From assembly GCF_051020765.1 (NCBI RefSeq), contig NC_134930.1:868001-932000 (forward strand): DNA of 64,000 nucleotides. Direction: 5' to 3'. A program made the position numbers and the translations under genes. This DNA is from Lasioglossum baleicum. Its lineage: Eukaryota; Arthropoda; Insecta; Hymenoptera; Halictidae. Shown here one piece after another: positions 1-12,383 of the stretch. Numbering within the stretch: position 1 is the first letter of the stretch; each line of letters opens with the position of its first letter. The notes under the pieces are model-generated. The model searched no databases. It saw only the letters and a program-made list of their open reading frames with translations, and was not told the origin of the DNA.

Positions 1-18
1 CCGTACAGGTCTGTTACA
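1..18 (-). repeat. Start of an LTR belonging to the left Gypsy copy, cut by the window edge
   Basis: Read on the minus strand this is the TGTAACAG... sequence that also follows the right-hand copy at 12399 and recurs at 14615. It sits directly after a purine-rich tract (19-33 on the minus strand), the expected position of a 3' LTR. The rest of the LTR lies outside the window. Confidence 0.7.
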
Positions 19-762
19 CCCCCCTCCCCTTTCAGGACAGCGAAACGTAAGAGAGCGAGGCCCCGTTTATTTAACAGAACAGTCGTATCCTTGGTGTACA
101 TGTGGCCGCATAATGTCGATGCCTTACATCTAGGGGTAGGTAACGAATAAGACGGCACTGGGTTAGACAACACAATAGACATATATATATTTTATATATA
201 AACGGTTCGTAGAAAAACAATCTATGACATATAAATATTTCCCAGTCTTGGCTCGATATACAGCAAAAATAAATAACATCTTTGGCGACGCGGTTGCAGA
301 CGCGGTCGAAGAACGAAACAAAAAAAGACACTGTTCCGGCAAACCGGCGCGCATCCGAACGGCTTTACCGACCTCGCGTGGCCACGATCGGGTGACGTCA
401 CGTCGTCGCGGCACCCCCCACCCTGCGTGCGCGGAACGCGCGATTTTCGGCAGGCACCGGCTGATCGAGAGCTCGACACTCTGTTAACGGACATCGCGAT
501 CAACACGACCGTTAGCAGTTGTCAGTACACGCGTTAGACACACATCTTCTATACGACACACGTCTAGTCGAATCGCGTTAATGGTCCCACCTCGCGTTCT
601 TCTTAATTGTGGGCCATCACATTCATGGCGTCATATTCTATTCTCTGTACCATTGTGATAGTTAATGACATTAAAGTGTAGTTGTTACAAACTCAGCCAC
701 TTCAACGTTCACCCACGACTATCTCCCGAATTCCTACATCCGATCCACGAACAGACACATTT

Positions 763-975
763 GAGCGGGGGCGTCCGCGGGTGTTCGACGCGAACGCTAC
801 CGTGATAACCCTAGAATGGAAAAACGAAATAAAAGAAATAACTGAGCGGGGGCGTCCGTGCGTGTTCGACGCGAACGCTAGCGTGATAATGCCTTGCTTC
901 TATACTACCCTATAATCGAAAAACGAAATAAAAGAAATACTTGAGCGGGGGTGTCCGCGCTTAAACGACTTACAT
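763..975 (-). repeat. Three tandem units in the 3' noncoding part of Gypsy copy 1
   Basis: Units start at 763, 844 and 943. Each opens with GAGCGGGGGCGTCCG or a close variant; the first two continue with TTCGACGCGAACGCTA and end with AAACGAAATAAAAGAAATA. The unit length varies from about 81 to 99 bp and the third is truncated. I see no clear equivalent at the matching place in the right arm. The rest of 34-1039 is the AT-rich untranslated 3' end of copy 1, with no gene. Confidence 0.6.
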
Positions 976-1039
976 TCTAATGGCCTTCTCTGGCGGGGAG
1001 AAGGGGTTACGGCGCGTGTCTCATTCGCGCACGGGCCGG

Positions 1040-4000
1040 TTACTTACTGTCGCCATCCCGGCGCTTACATCGGCGCAGTCTTCCATCCCGCTCGAAGAAG
1101 AGCATCCATCGCTCTTCCTCGAGGGATGCGAGGTACTGCCTTGTCTGGACGCAGCGGTCGGGTACCTCCACGTAACGGCCGGTGGGCAGCTGATACCATG
1201 TCGTGGGGCACGGCGCGTAATTCCCGACGTATGCGATTGGGCGAGGGGCCCCTGGTGCCCTTCGCCATGGTGCCACCGGTTGCCCTCCGTTTCCCGATTG
1301 CTCCTCTTCTCGCAGTCCCGGGCCCGTTGCCGTCGCCACGATTGGCCGGATTATCCCTGGGGACCGTTCCCTGGCGGTCACCTCCGTCGGGGCTGCCGCT
1401 GGTGGTGGAGTGGCCGGTCCCGGCCGTGTGCGGGTGGGCCCCGTCCGTGGGTCGGGTCGAGGCTGTCGACCCGTCTCCCCGGTGTTGCCGGTGTTGCCGT
1501 GAATACGATGGCGTCTGGGCGCCTCGAAACCCCCCGGCTCGGGGATTTCAGACGCCTTCTGCTGGCCTGCTGTCGCCGCCTTCGGGGTGGTCCCGGCTGG
1601 GGTCCGTGCCCGGTGCGGTCGTGGTGTGATGGCCGTCGTGCTCGTGAGGACGACCTCTGCCGGCGTTCTGCCTTGGGTACGAGTGGCTCGTCCGTCCACG
1701 ATTTCGCTGGTTCCGGCGACGGAACCCGGTGAGATTGAATGGACGGCGAGTGGCCGGCTTGCACCCGGTGGTCGTCGACCGACTGTGGTTGGATGGTCAT
1801 CACCGAGGCGAGCGCGGCCTCTGCTTGTGGCCCTGGTCGTGTGGTCACGACTCGTACCGGTGCGGGTAGCCAGGTCACCGCGCGTATCCGCGGTATCGCC
1901 GACTTTGTCCTGGTGGCCGTCGTGGTTGCCGGTGGTGGGGCAGCTTGGGGTGTTCTTTCGGTGCCCCTCGATGCTGGAGCGGCCCTGGGCGCGGTAGACG
2001 GTGCCCTGGAGGTTGCCACCGGTAGAGGCCGGGTGGCCTTCCGGGCGGTGACCTCAATTTTTCGCTCCACTGCTGTGCGGGTGCGTACAACGTGACGGGC
2101 CGTAGTGCCCGTCCCCTCCTCGGTCGTCGTGCTCGCCCCTCCGGGTTGGCGGGTGGCACCCTCCGTCTTCTTCTCAGCCGTGCGCGTGCGTACGGCCTGG
2201 CGGACGGTGGCCTCTGTCGCCCTGGTGGCCGCGGTGCTGTCGCTGCCTGGTGTCGCTCTGCCGGTACCGCTGGTGGCCGTGGCTACGGCCGTCGACGGTC
2301 ACATCGCCCACTCCGGGATTGTCGGTGTGCGTGGCCTCTGGTCCTCGTTCGCCGGATCGTCGAACAAGCCGAAGAGCTCCGCGTAGAAATCGTCCATCCT
2401 CTTCCCCTTTCCTGCACTGGCGTGTGGCAGATGCTGCTGCGGTTGACGCTGCGACTCGGGAGCTGCTTGCCTATGACAAAGATAAACAATGTTCGTTATT
2501 TTCCGTGGTCGGCCGCGCCGTCGTGGTGGTGGCACCGCATCAGGGTTGGTGCTCGAGGCGGTTCCCTCTGCGGTGTCCTCCGCCGCGCTCTCCTCGCTCT
2601 CCCCGGACTCCTCGTCACCTTTCGTATGGGGATTTAGGTCGTGCACGTGGATGTGCCGTGCCCACTTCCCTTTGGCGTCCCGGAGGTCGACGATGACCGG
2701 ACACACGATGCGTCCGACCGTGTACGGACCGCTGTACTTCGGCGCGAGTTTCGCGGCGATGCCCGCTCCCTTGTCCGACAGCGTATGCTCTCTTTTCCAG
2801 ACGCTCTCGCCAACGGCGGGTTTCCATTCGCGGTGTCGCAGGTTATAATACTTCTCCTGGCGACTGAACGATTTGGCCAAGTGCAGCTTGGCCAGTTCCT
2901 GGGCCTCACGGAGGTTCTTCCACCTCTGTGATGCTGGTTCGGTGGTACCTTCAGTCGCGGGTTGCCCGGGTGGTCGCAGCTCTCTCCCCTGATTGAGGTA
3001 CGCCGGACTGTACCCTGTTGACTCGTGCCATGCGGTGTTAATGGCGAACCGTGCCTCGTCCAGTTTCTCGTCCCACCGCTCATGGTGATTCCCGGTATAT
3101 TGAGCGAGCATGGTCTTCACGACCTTGTTGGCTCTGACGACCGGGTTGCAGTGGGGCGAGTACGGCGGCGTGCGTCGGTGTTGCGTTCCAGAGGCTCGAA
3201 GCATTGCGGTGAAGGGTTCGCCAATGAACTGGCGTACGTTATCCGTAATGATGATTCCGGGAGCTCCGTGCCGGAGGATGACATCCTTCTGAATGACCGC
3301 GGCGACGGCGGCGCTGGTGGCTTGTCGAAGTGGCGTGAGTTCAACCCACTTCGAAAAACGATCAAGTGCGACGAGCAGCCATATGTGGCCCCGGCGTGAA
3401 CGTGGCAAGGGACCCACGAGGTCAATTGAGACCGTGTGACATAGTTGCGTCCCTGGGTTCGCGTGCAGGTGTCCCGGTGGTTGCTGCGGTGTCGTCTTGT
3501 ATTGCTGGCAGCTCGTGCAACAACGGACGTGGCGGGCTACTTCCCTAAACATTCCAGGCCAGTAATATCTCTGTGCAAGCCGGACGATTGTTTTTGCTAT
3601 GCCGAGATGCCCGGCGGCGGGATCGTCATGGTGCTGGCGGAGGAGGGCTTCCCTTTCTCCCGCTGGTACACAGATCTTCCAGGCGTTGCTGGCCGTTGGT
3701 TCATTGTAGTCGAGCTGGTGTAGCAGGTGTCGAAACAGTTTCCCCTCGCGTATCTGGTAATCGGGAACGGACGCGGGGTTCTGGCGGACTGCTTCGATCT
3801 TCTTCTGGTACCACGTGTCGGTGCGCTGTTTTGGCTGGAGCAGATTTACATCTGGTACTGGAGTGTTTCTGGAGAGCGCATCGGCGACGTGGTTAAGTTT
3901 TCCGGGTCGTTATTTAATATCGAAATCGTACTGCTGCAGTTCGAGGGCCCATCTTGCGAGCCGTCCCGTTGGGTTGTCGATCTGCTGCAGCCAACGGAGT

Positions 4001-5642
4001 GCCTGGTGGTCTGTCACGACGGTAAACTGGTATCCTTCTATGTACGGTTTCATTTTCCGGATACCCCATACTACGGCGAGGCACTCCTTTTCCGTCGCAC
4101 TGTAGTTCCGCTCGGTCATGCTGAGGGCGTGGCTCGCATAGGCGATAACCCTTTCCTCGTCCTCCATGCCTTGCGTCAGGACCATGCCCAGTCCGTAGTC
4201 GCTGGCGTCTGTTTGGAGCGTGAGACGCTCCGAAAAATCTGGGCACGCCAATATTGGGGCGGCAACGAGTCTCTGTTTCATTTCCTGGAATGCGGTTTCT
4301 TCGGCTTCGGACCACCTCCATTTCGCGTTTTTTCGCGTAAGCTTGGTGAGTGGTTCCATCAGTTCGGCGAAGTTGGGTACGAAACGGCGATACCAGGACG
4401 CCATCCCGTGGAATCGTCGTACGTCCCGGATGTTTTTTGGCGTCGCAATTTTGGCGATCGGGTCCGATTTTTTCGGGTCGGTGCGTATCCCTTGTTGATC
4501 GACCACATGTCCCAAGTATCGGAGGCTATCCACGCAGAATCGACACTTATCCGGGTTCAGCCGGAGGCCAGCGGCTAGCAGGCGTTTGAAGACCTCACGC
4601 AGATGCTGTTGGTGAGCTTCACATGTCGGGCTGACGGTGATAATGTCGTCTAAATATGCAAATGCATATGGCTCTAACTCTGGGCCGATGATTCGGTCTA
4701 GCAGTCGCTGGAACGTTGCTGGCGCCGAGTGCAGCCCGAAGGGCATCACTTTGAACTGGAACAACCCTTTTCCGGGCACCGTGAATGCCGTCAGTGGTCG
4801 GCTACTGTCTTCCAGTGGAACCTGCCAGTATCCGTTCTTCAGATCGAGCGTCGTCAGGAACTTGGCGCCGCGCAGTTTGTCGAGCGTCGCTTGTATATGC
4901 GGAAGCGGGTACGCGTCTGTTTCCGACCTTTCATTCAGTTTCCTGAAGTCGACGCAGAACCGTGGTTTCCCGTCCTTTTTTTTTACTACGACCACGGGCG
5001 ACCTCTAGGTGCTGCTGGTGGGTTCAATCACCCCGTCTCGTAGCATTGCTTCGACTTCGGTGTCGATGACGGCCTGCATTGCCGGATTCCGTGGGCGATA
5101 CCGTTGTTTTATCGGCGTCTCGTCCGTCAGCTTAATTCGATGTTGTATGAGGTTGGTCCGGCCGGGCACTGTTTTGAATAGCTCCATTTCGGCGGCAATG
5201 AAGTAGTCTAGCCGCTCGCGGTCACTGGTACTGGGGGTGCATAAACCCGTCTCCGGAACTTGTCGTGTTTCGGCGAGATACGCCACAGGCCACGAGGCAA
5301 TGTCGGCCGGTGGACGTAATTGGATTCCCAGCGCGGCAATTGTCTGGATGCCCAACAATACCTGCGGTCCCATCTTCGGTACTATGGTGAACTCGTGTTC
5401 CCACTCGTATCCCATCGTGATGAAAGGAAGTCGCAGCGTGCCATTGGGACGTGTATTCGACCCGTCGGCCAGGCCGACCAGGCCGTTCGTGGTCCTTGGG
5501 GTGATGCCCTGTTGCCGGGCCCATTCCTGTACCTCTTCATTGACTCACGACAATTGTGCACCCGTGTCGAGGAGCGCCTCTACCTGCCGGCCAAGGATCA
5601 GTATTGATAGCAGCGGCCGGGGTGTGTAATTTATTGCTGGGG
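1040..5642 (-). pseudogene. pol: Gypsy pol pseudogene, left copy (protease, RT, RNase H, integrase, C-terminal tail)
   Basis: Reading leftward from about 5629, the order is aspartic protease (DTGA near 5560), reverse transcriptase with the YLDD box (3910-5002), RNase H, an HHCC zinc finger and the integrase core (about 2790-3700), then an Arg/Pro/Thr-rich tail ending in a conserved block at 1040-1250 (TTWYQL...GRYVEVPDR). Breaks: a TGA in the protease at 5545-5547, absent from the other copy; a TAG just before the RT (about 5003-5005); a TAA after RNase H (3910-3912); and frame changes in the tail. The integrase catalytic glutamate in NPVERAN is replaced by valine, and the glycine after the second catalytic aspartate is also valine. 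It cannot encode an active polyprotein. The family is Ty3/Gypsy; no envelope gene is visible. Confidence 0.85.
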
Positions 5643-5857
5643 ATGCATCGTGCGCGTCATCTCGCGTTCGATCAGGGTGACCAGTGAAATCGGACAAGTG
5701 TGGCAGTTAAGCGACACCTAGCGTCGACCGACAGTGACAGTGCCGATGAACAAGAGTGAGAGTGCGCGCCATCTCGGGACGCGCGGAGTTACTGCGACCG
5801 CGCGGGCAAATTTGAAACGCGCCACGTAATTCAAGGACCGAGTGAACCCATTAGGGC
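5643..5857 (+). other. Leader between the inverted pol arms and gag
   Basis: This single-copy segment has no open frame of note and would be the untranslated leader of gag. No LTR or clear primer-binding site is present. The junction at 5642/5643 joins the left arm's gag-pol overlap region directly to the leader of the right copy. Confidence 0.4.
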
Positions 5858-6931
5858 ATGTCACAGGGCTCCATCCGAGTCACCAAGATACAAGTGCGCC
5901 GAATCATCGCCGAACTGCGACGTCTACGCTTACCGACCACCGGGACACCGGAGGGACGCCGACAGCACTGGGAAAGCTGTATCCGCGCACAGACGGAAGA
6001 ACTGTTCTGCCTGCCCAAAAGACTGTTCGAAACGGACGATCCGAAAACAACGGCCGGCGGGCCGCCCACGCAAACCTTCATCACCGTCGAGTCTCCGGAC
6101 GACCCCGGAAGGAACAAGGACCGCATACGAAAATGGGCATGCACCACGGATGGGAAAGACCCACATGCGTTCATAGAACGTCTCGCGGAATTACAGGAGA
6201 CGTACTGCCTCTCCGACGCGGAACTGCTCCGGGGAGTCACCAAGCTTGTACGCGGGGACGCGCAGGTCTGGTACCGGAACAGCAAACACGGAATCGACAC
6301 GTGGGCGGACTTCAAAAAGAAATTCATAGCTAATTTCGCCGCGGAACAGACGCAACTACAGCGGGAACGGGAGGCCCGAGAACGCGTACACAAGCCAGGA
6401 GAGCCGTTTCAGAAATACATGAACGCTCTCATCACGTTGATGCGACGGGCCGACATACCTACCACCTTTTACCTGGAGACGGTCTACGAAAACATGTTGC
6501 CGGAACATACCGTCGTAATCAACCCGGCCCATGTCAAAGACTTGGACGACCTACTGGGCCAAGTACAACGCATCGAGAGGGCCCTCGAACGAAAGAGCAA
6601 GATGCAGAGACCTCCTGTCCGAAATACCGCCTACGAAGCCGGTCCGGAACACCGTACTCCTGACGTAGCGGCCACGAACAATGTGGGTCAGCCACGAGTG
6701 AACCCAGCGGACGGTGCATACAGCCCCATTACGCATTGCTGGCGGTGCAAACAGCGGGGCCATAACCGCTTTGAGTATCGGAACGTATACCGCCGATTCT
6801 GTGCGCGGTGCGGACGCGACGGAGTGCTTACCCGGGAGTGTCACCCGCCAGGCAATCAGTACGCCGGAAACCCGTCGGGAAACGGGCCGAGGGGCGCGTC
6901 GCAATCGAACGACCACAGGCCCCAGCAATAA
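5858..6931 (+). CDS. gag: Gypsy Gag polyprotein (357 aa), the only gag of the dimer
   Basis: Gag assembles the retrotransposon's cytoplasmic particle. The frame is open from ATG 5858 to the stop at 6931. Residues about 85-225 show a retrotransposon Gag core (WADFKKKFIANF, then FQKYMNALITLMRRA). Two zinc-knuckle-like motifs follow near residues 290-325, but each has lost a ligand: the first reads C-x2-C-x4-H-x4-Y and the second C-x2-C-x4-V-x4-C. The last 124 nt overlap the pol frame, which lies at -1 relative to gag. The open frame contrasts with the broken pol, but the knuckle changes suggest decay or a divergent nucleocapsid. Confidence 0.8.
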   Translation: MSQGSIRVTKIQVRRIIAELRRLRLPTTGTPEGRRQHWESCIRAQTEELFCLPKRLFETDDPKTTAGGPPTQTFITVESPDDPGRNKDRIRKWACTTDGKDPHAFIERLAELQETYCLSDAELLRGVTKLVRGDAQVWYRNSKHGIDTWADFKKKFIANFAAEQTQLQREREARERVHKPGEPFQKYMNALITLMRRADIPTTFYLETVYENMLPEHTVVINPAHVKDLDDLLGQVQRIERALERKSKMQRPPVRNTAYEAGPEHRTPDVAATNNVGQPRVNPADGAYSPITHCWRCKQRGHNRFEYRNVYRRFCARCGRDGVLTRECHPPGNQYAGNPSGNGPRGASQSNDHRPQQ

Positions 6932-9900
6932 ATTACACACCCCGGTCGCTGCTATCAATACTGATCCTTGGCCGGCAGGTAGAGGCGCTCCTCGACACGG
7001 GTGCACAATTGTCGTGCGTCAATGAAGAGGTACAGGAATGGGCCCGGGAACAGGGCATCATTCCAAGGACCACGAACGGCCTGGTCGGCCTGGCCGACTG
7101 GTCGAATACACGTCCCAATGGCACGCTGCGACTTCCTTTCATCACGATGGGATACGAGTGGGAACACGAGTTCACCATAGTACCGAAGATGGGACCGCAG
7201 GTATTGTTGGGCATCCAGACAATTGCCGCGCTGGGAATCCAATTACGTCCACCGGCCGACATTGCCTCGTGGCCTGTGGCGTATCTCGCCGAAACACGAC
7301 AAGTTCCGGAGACGGGTTTATGCACCCCCAGTACCAGTGACCGCGAGCGGCTAGACTACTTCATTGCCGCCGAAATGGAGCTATTCAAAACAGTGCCCGG
7401 CCGGACCAACCTCATACAACATCGAATTAAGCTGACGGACGAGACGCCGATAAAACAACGGTATCGCCCACGGAATCCGGCAATGCAGGCCGTCATCGAC
7501 ACCGAAGTCGAAGCAATGCTACGAGACGGGGTGATTGAACCCACCAGCAGCACCTAGAGGTCGCCCGTGGTCGTAGTAAAAAAAAAGGACGGGAAACCAC
7601 GGTTCTGCGTCGACTTCAGGAAACTGAATGAAAGGTCGGAAACAGACGCGTACCCGCTTCCGCATATACAAGCGACGCTCGACAAACTGCGCGGCGCCAA
7701 GTTCCTGACGACGCTCGATCTGAAGAACGGATACTGGCAGGTTCCACTGGAAGACAGTAGCCGACCACTGACGGCATTCACGGTGCCCGGAAAAGGGTTG
7801 TTCCAGTTCAAAGTGATGCCCTTCGGGCTGCACTCGGCGCCAGCAACGTTCCAGCGACTGCTAGACCGAATCATCGGCCCAGAGTTAGAGCCATATGCAT
7901 TTGCATATTTAGACGACATTATCACCGTCAGCCCGACATGTGAAGCTCACCAACAGCATCTGCGTGAGGTCTTCAAACGCCTGCTAGCCGCTGGCCTCCG
8001 GCTGAACCCGGATAAGTGTCGATTCTGCGTGGATAGCCTCCGATACTTGGGACATGTGGTCGATCAACAAGGGATACGCACCGACCCGAAAAAATCGGAC
8101 CCGATCGCCAAAATTGCGACGCCAAAAAACATCCGGGACGTACGACGATTCCACGGGATGGCGTCCTGGTATCGCCGTTTCGTACCCAACTTCGCCGAAC
8201 TGATGGAACCACTCACCAAGCTTACGCGAAAAAACGCGAAATGGAGGTGGTCCGAAGCCGAAGAAACCGCATTCCAGGAAATGAAACAGAGACTCGTTGC
8301 CGCCCCAATATTGGCGTGCCCAGATTTTTCGGAGCGTCTCACGCTCCAAACAGACGCCAGCGACTACGGACTGGGCATGGTCCTGACGCAAGGCATGGAG
8401 GACGAGGAAAGGGTTATCGCCTATGCGAGCCACGCCCTCAGCATGACCGAGCGGAACTACAGTGCGACGGAAAAGGAGTGCCTCGCCGTAGTATGGGGTA
8501 TCCGGAAAATGAAACCGTACATAGAAGGATACCAGTTTACCGTCGTGACAGACCACCAGGCACTCCGTTGGCTGCAGCAGATCGACAACCCAACGGGACG
8601 GCTCGCAAGATGGGCCCTCGAACTGCAGCAGTACGATTTCGATATTAAATAACGACCCGGAAAACTTAACCACGTCGCCGATGCGCTCTCCAGAAACATT
8701 CCAGTACCAGATGTAAATCTGCTCCAGCCAAAACAACGCACCGACACGTGGTACCAGAAGAAGATCGAAGCAGTCCGCCAGAACCCCGCGTCCGTTCCCG
8801 ATTACCAGATACGCGAGGGGAAACTGTTTCGACACCTGCTACACCAGCTCGACTACAATGAACCAACGGCCAGCAACGCCTGGAAGATCTGTGTACCAGC
8901 GGGAGAAAGGGAAGCCCTCCTCCGCCAGCACCATGACGATCCCGCCGCCGGGCATCTCGGCATAGCAAAAACAATCGTCCGGCTTGCACAGAGATATTAC
9001 TGGCCTGGAATGTTTAGGGAAGTAGCCCGCCACGTCCGTTGTTGCACGAGCTGCCAGCAATACAAGACGACACCGCAGCAACCACCGGGACACCTGCACG
9101 CGAACCCAGGGACGCAACTATGTCACACGGTCTCAATTGACCTCGTGGGTCCCTTGCCACGTTCACGCCGGGGCCACATATGGCTGCTCGTCGCACTTGA
9201 TCGTTTTTCGAAGTGGGTTGAACTCACGCCACTTCGACAAGCCACCAGCGCCGCCGTCGCCGCGGCCATTCAGAAGGATGTCATCCTCCGGCACGGAGCT
9301 CCCGAAATCATCATTACGGATAACGGACGCCAGTTCATTGGCGAACCCTTCACCGCAATACTTCGAGCCTCTGGAACACAACATCGACGCACGCCGCCGT
9401 ACTCGCCCCACTGCAATCCGGTCGAGAGAGCCAACAAGGTCGTTAAGACCATGCTCGCTCAATATACCGGGAACCACCATGAGCGGTGGGACGAGAAACT
9501 AGACGAGACACGGTCCACCATTAACACCGCATGGCACGAGTCAACAGGGTACAGTCCGGCGTACCTCAATCAGGGGAGAGAGCTGCGACCACCCGGGCAA
9601 CCCGCGACTGAAGGTACCACCGAACCAGCATCACAGAGGTGGAAGAACCTCCGGGAGGCCCAGGAACTGGCCAAGCTGCACTTGGCCAAATCGTTCGGTC
9701 GCCAGGAAAAGTATTATAACCTGCGACACCGCGAATGGAAACCCGCCGTTGGCGAGAGCGTCTGAAAAGAGAGCATACGCTGTCGGACAAGGGAGCGGGC
9801 ATCGCCGCGAAACTCGCGCCGAAGTACACGGTCCGTACACGGTCGGACGCATCGTGTCTCCGGTCATCGTCGACCTCCGGGACGCCAAAGGGAACGGCAC

Positions 9901-11650
9901 GGCACGGCACATCCACGTGCACGACCTAAAGCCCCATACGAAAGATGACGAGGGGTCCGGGGAGACCGAGGAGAATACGGCGGAGGCCGCCGCAGAGGGA
10001 GCAGCTCCAATCACCAGCCCCGATGCAGCGCCACCACCACGTCGGCGCGGCCGACCACAGAGAATAACGAACACTATTAATCGCTGTCACAGGCAAGCAG
10101 TTCCAGAATCACAGCGCAAGGTGCAGCAGCCACCGCAACGCGCCAGGGCAATGGAGAGAAAGAAGATGGACGAATTCTACGGGGTCCTTTGCTTCCTGTT
10201 TGACGAGCAGTCGAACGACGAACAAAGGCCCCGTACCCCGACGATCCCGGAGTGGGCCATGCGGCCGCCGACGACCGCAGCTACGGTCACCGGCGCCCCC
10301 GAACGGCCACCACCCAGCAGTGACGACAGGCCAATAACATCGGAGGCCACCGTCCGCCAGGCCGTACGTACACGAACGGCGGCCGAGAAGAAGATGGGGG
10401 CCAGCGTACGGCAGGCCGTACACACGGGCACGCCGGCCGAGGAGAAGCTGGACACCACCGCCCGGCACGTGGTCCGCACTCGCACGGCCGCCGAGAGAAA
10501 GATCGAAGTGACAGCCCGGAAGGCCACCCGGCCTCGATCAGTGGCCACCTCCGGGAAATCATCTACCACGGTCCGGAACGTCCCAACGCCAGGAGACTCC
10601 GAGGTACAACGCGTCACCCCGTCACCAACAACCACGACGGACACTGGGAGAAAAACGGTCACGCCCAGAATCCGCGTGGTGACATGGTTCCCCAAGCCGG
10701 TGAGAATCGTGACCGCGCGACCAGAAGCGAAGGCGGGCAGCGACATCGCCGCAGTGATCGCAACTCCACCACCAACGATCGAGGATCATCGGGAGCTAGC
10801 CGGTCACCCGCCGGCTATCCAGCCGTACAGGATCCCGACACCAGAACCGGCAAAATGGTGACCCGACAAGCCGTTGGTGCCAAAGGCCGAACATCGCCAC
10901 CGGTCAACATCGCGGGCACGTCGGCACACAGCCATTGCACCAAGGCCACACCGGGAACGGACCTCGGCCAGGACACCCCCGACCGCAACGACAACGAGCC
11001 GGCAGGTGAAGGGCCCGAGACACCGGCCGAAAGCCTCTGAGATCCCCGAGCCAGGGGGTTTCGAGGCGCCCAAAGCACGGCGTACGGGAGCAACGGACGC
11101 GCCCGCCAAGGAGCGACGGGAGGCATCTACGCAACCGCTGGACCTCTCCACACCGAGAGGACGAGAATCCGGGGCCTCACCGCCACCGCCACGGAGACTA
11201 CTCGGTCCCTGCAGCACCAGGGACGCGAGCCGGGACACCACGCAAACGGGGCCCGCCGGTACACCGCCGCAAACGGCCGCCCTGCCGTCAACAGTAGCCC
11301 CGACAGGACTGGCCAGGAGGGACCAACTGCAAGGGACACTCCGGCTAATCTTGGCGACGGCAACAGATCCGGAGCTGCCAGAAGAGGAGCAACCGGGAAA
11401 CGGAGGGCAACCGGTGGCACCGTGGCGAAGGGCACCAGGAGCTCCGAGCCCGATATTTTACGTCGGAAAGCATGCGCCATGCCCCACGACGTGGTACCAG
11501 CTGCTCTCCGGCCGGTATGTGGAGGTACCCGATCGATTCGTCCACACCAGGGAGTACAGAGCATCCCTCGAGAACGAGAGGTGGATGCTCTTCTTCGACA
11601 GGAACGGACGACTCCGACGGTGCAAGCGCCGGGATACGGCGGATAAGTAA
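6808..11650 (+). pseudogene. pol: Gypsy pol pseudogene, right copy
   Basis: The frame overlaps gag at -1. The protease (DTGAQLSC near 6995-7020) runs to a TAG at 7555-7557. The reverse transcriptase (7558 onward, YLDD near 7906) and RNase H (TDASDYGLG near 8352) run to a TAA at 8650-8652. The zinc finger and integrase follow at 8653-9765 with the D, D, E residues present (SIDLVGPL, ITDNGRQF, NPVERAN). Relative to the left copy a single G is missing at about 9764, which shifts the frame; a second 1-bp loss occurs near 9829. The tail frame from 9749 has 18-residue repeats (VRQAVRTRTAAEKK-like), then TGA at 10859-10861, then the conserved C-terminal block to 11650. The integrase core is better preserved than in the left arm. 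Confidence 0.85.
6877..6883 (+). promoter_or_regulatory. Candidate -1 ribosomal frameshift site GGGAAAC in the gag-pol overlap
   Basis: The heptamer fits the X XXY YYZ rule in register: the gag codons here are GGA (6878-6880) and AAC (6881-6883), preceded by G. Pol is open in the -1 frame across this point, from 6808 to 7557. The next 30 bases are GC-rich and could pair, although I did not compute a fold. Established knowledge: many Gypsy elements express Gag-Pol by -1 slippage at such heptamers. Confidence 0.6.
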
Positions 11651-12383
11651 CCGGCCCGTACCAGACAGGACACGCGCTCCGCGGTCCCCTCCCCGCGCCG
11701 GGGGAGGAAATTAGGATATAAGGAAAAAACAGTATTAAGATATTTGAGTCACGTTAGCAATAATAGCAAAACGTAGGGTTAACGCGCAAGTCATTTTTCT
11801 TTTCCTTTTATCGCGAGATCGCGAAGCGGACCGCGCACCGCCAGGCCACAACGCCCAAGATTGTTTTGTTTGTTTCTTTTGTAAGGGACCACGGGGCACG
11901 AATGCAATTGTTTTTGTTTTAGTTAACTACCCCGGAGCCAGGGCAATTTCTTTCGTTACACACTCGCCGCGTGCGCACACAACCGTCAGCCGGATCAGGC
12001 ACACCGTAAATTTCTGTGGGCCGGGCGAGATAATCCTGCGATCGACCTACCAGCGTATTTTATTTTGTTCTTTTTGCTGACTAAGAGATAGGCGCGTAGG
12101 AAAACTAGCGAGGACAAGACTGACTGCCGAACCGTCTCGGGAGGCAGGGGGACCAAGACTGAAAGTGTACACGGACACTATTGTTATTTTTTTGCTATGA
12201 ACCAAACGTGGAAATATATATATTTATTGTTTTGTCCATCCCGGTGCCGTCCTTTACTCGTTACCTACCCTCGGAAGTAAGTTAAGTTATATTTTCAGCA
12301 AGATATGTACATACCACCTCGACGGTGGCCAACGTTTCATTTATCATTAAATGGGTGCTCGCTCTCGTACGTTTCGCTGTCCC
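11651..12383 (+). other. 3' untranslated region of Gypsy copy 2
   Basis: AT-rich sequence between the end of the pol tail and the polypurine tract. From about 12240 it matches the left copy in inverted orientation (CGTTACCTACCC is shared with about 133-144). No gene is seen. Confidence 0.6.

Noticed and set aside
980..2696. Long plus-strand open frames (e.g. 980-1732, 1126-1629, 2092-2637)
   Set aside because: They are GC-rich antisense shadows of the minus-strand Gypsy tail and integrase and show no family motif.
3727..4578. 283-codon plus-strand frame, mirrored at 7984-8835
   Set aside because: It is the antisense strand of the Gypsy reverse transcriptase/RNase H in both arms.
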